The translations under genes and the position numbers were made by a program. The notes beneath the pieces are model-generated. The model had not been told where the DNA came from, made no database searches, and was given only the letters and a program-made list of their open reading frames with translations. DNA of 5,644 nucleotides from Pseudomonadota bacterium (GTDB taxonomy: Bacteria; Pseudomonadota; Gammaproteobacteria; Arenicellales; Poriferihabitantaceae), in NCBI GenBank assembly GCA_024226105.1, contig JAAELZ010000040.1, positions 1-5,644 on the forward strand, in the 5' to 3' direction. Of this stretch, positions 5,613 to 5,644 are shown piece by piece. The number at the start of each line of letters is the position of its first letter. The stretch's first letter is position 1.

Positions 5613-5644
5613 TTGGCTAACTCACCACAAACACGCAAAAGAGC
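5613..5644 (+). CDS. rpsT: 30S ribosomal protein S20, first ten codons (cut by window edge)
   Basis: Only 32 bases are present, translating from TTG as M-A-N-S-P-Q-T-R-K-R followed by a partial codon GC. This is the characteristic basic N-terminus of ribosomal protein S20 (MANSxQxRKRA in many beta- and gammaproteobacteria), which binds 16S rRNA early in 30S assembly. The TTG start is chosen because it gives the exact family start, and an AGAGGA Shine-Dalgarno (5601-5606) stands seven bases upstream. E. coli rpsT also uses a UUG start, linked there to autogenous control of S20 translation. A strong candidate promoter lies at 5542-5570, giving a leader of roughly 36 bases. With so few residues visible the call rests on the match of start, ribosome site and promoter together, but alternatives are unlikely. 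Confidence 0.85.
   Translation, partial: MANSPQTRKR

Overview
This 5.6 kb window looks like ordinary chromosomal DNA of a gammaproteobacterium with intermediate GC content. The evidence is the set of close family matches: a Pseudomonas/Chromatiales-type ArgC, separate SecD and SecF proteins with YajC, a short CPFC glutaredoxin-like protein typical of marine and pseudomonad gammaproteobacteria, and an S20 start of the MANSxQxRKR type. Genus cannot be told from the sequence alone.

Layout. On the minus strand, transcribed right to left, lie argC (4820-3783), yajC (3452-3126), secD (2882-1002) and secF (986 to beyond the left edge). On the plus strand lie a glutaredoxin-like gene (4906-5280) and, running off the right edge, the first ten codons of rpsT (from 5613), which starts with TTG. 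argC and the glutaredoxin-like gene are divergent and share an 85 bp control region. secD and secF are 15 bp apart and surely co-transcribed. yajC is separated from secD by 243 bp that contain an A/T-rich hairpin and a 38 bp palindrome with a terminator-like T run.

How the genes work together. YajC, SecD and SecF form the accessory complex of the SecYEG translocon and use the proton gradient to help pull proteins across the inner membrane. ArgC is the third enzyme of arginine synthesis. The thiol-redox protein and ribosomal protein S20 are housekeeping genes with no evident functional link to the rest.

The non-coding stretches are the most structured part. 3453-3782 holds a likely yajC promoter and a nested inverted repeat (18 bp perfect outer arms around 26 bp imperfect inner arms). 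5281-5612 holds two related C/G-rich hairpins in opposite orientation, a third strong hairpin, a palindrome, and a good sigma-70 promoter for rpsT. I see no mobile-element protein, phage gene, CRISPR array, tRNA or rRNA, and no evidence of a new multi-gene system. The points worth following up are the repeats, the unusual gene order (argC rather than tgt upstream of yajC), and a possibly leaderless transcript for the glutaredoxin-like gene.
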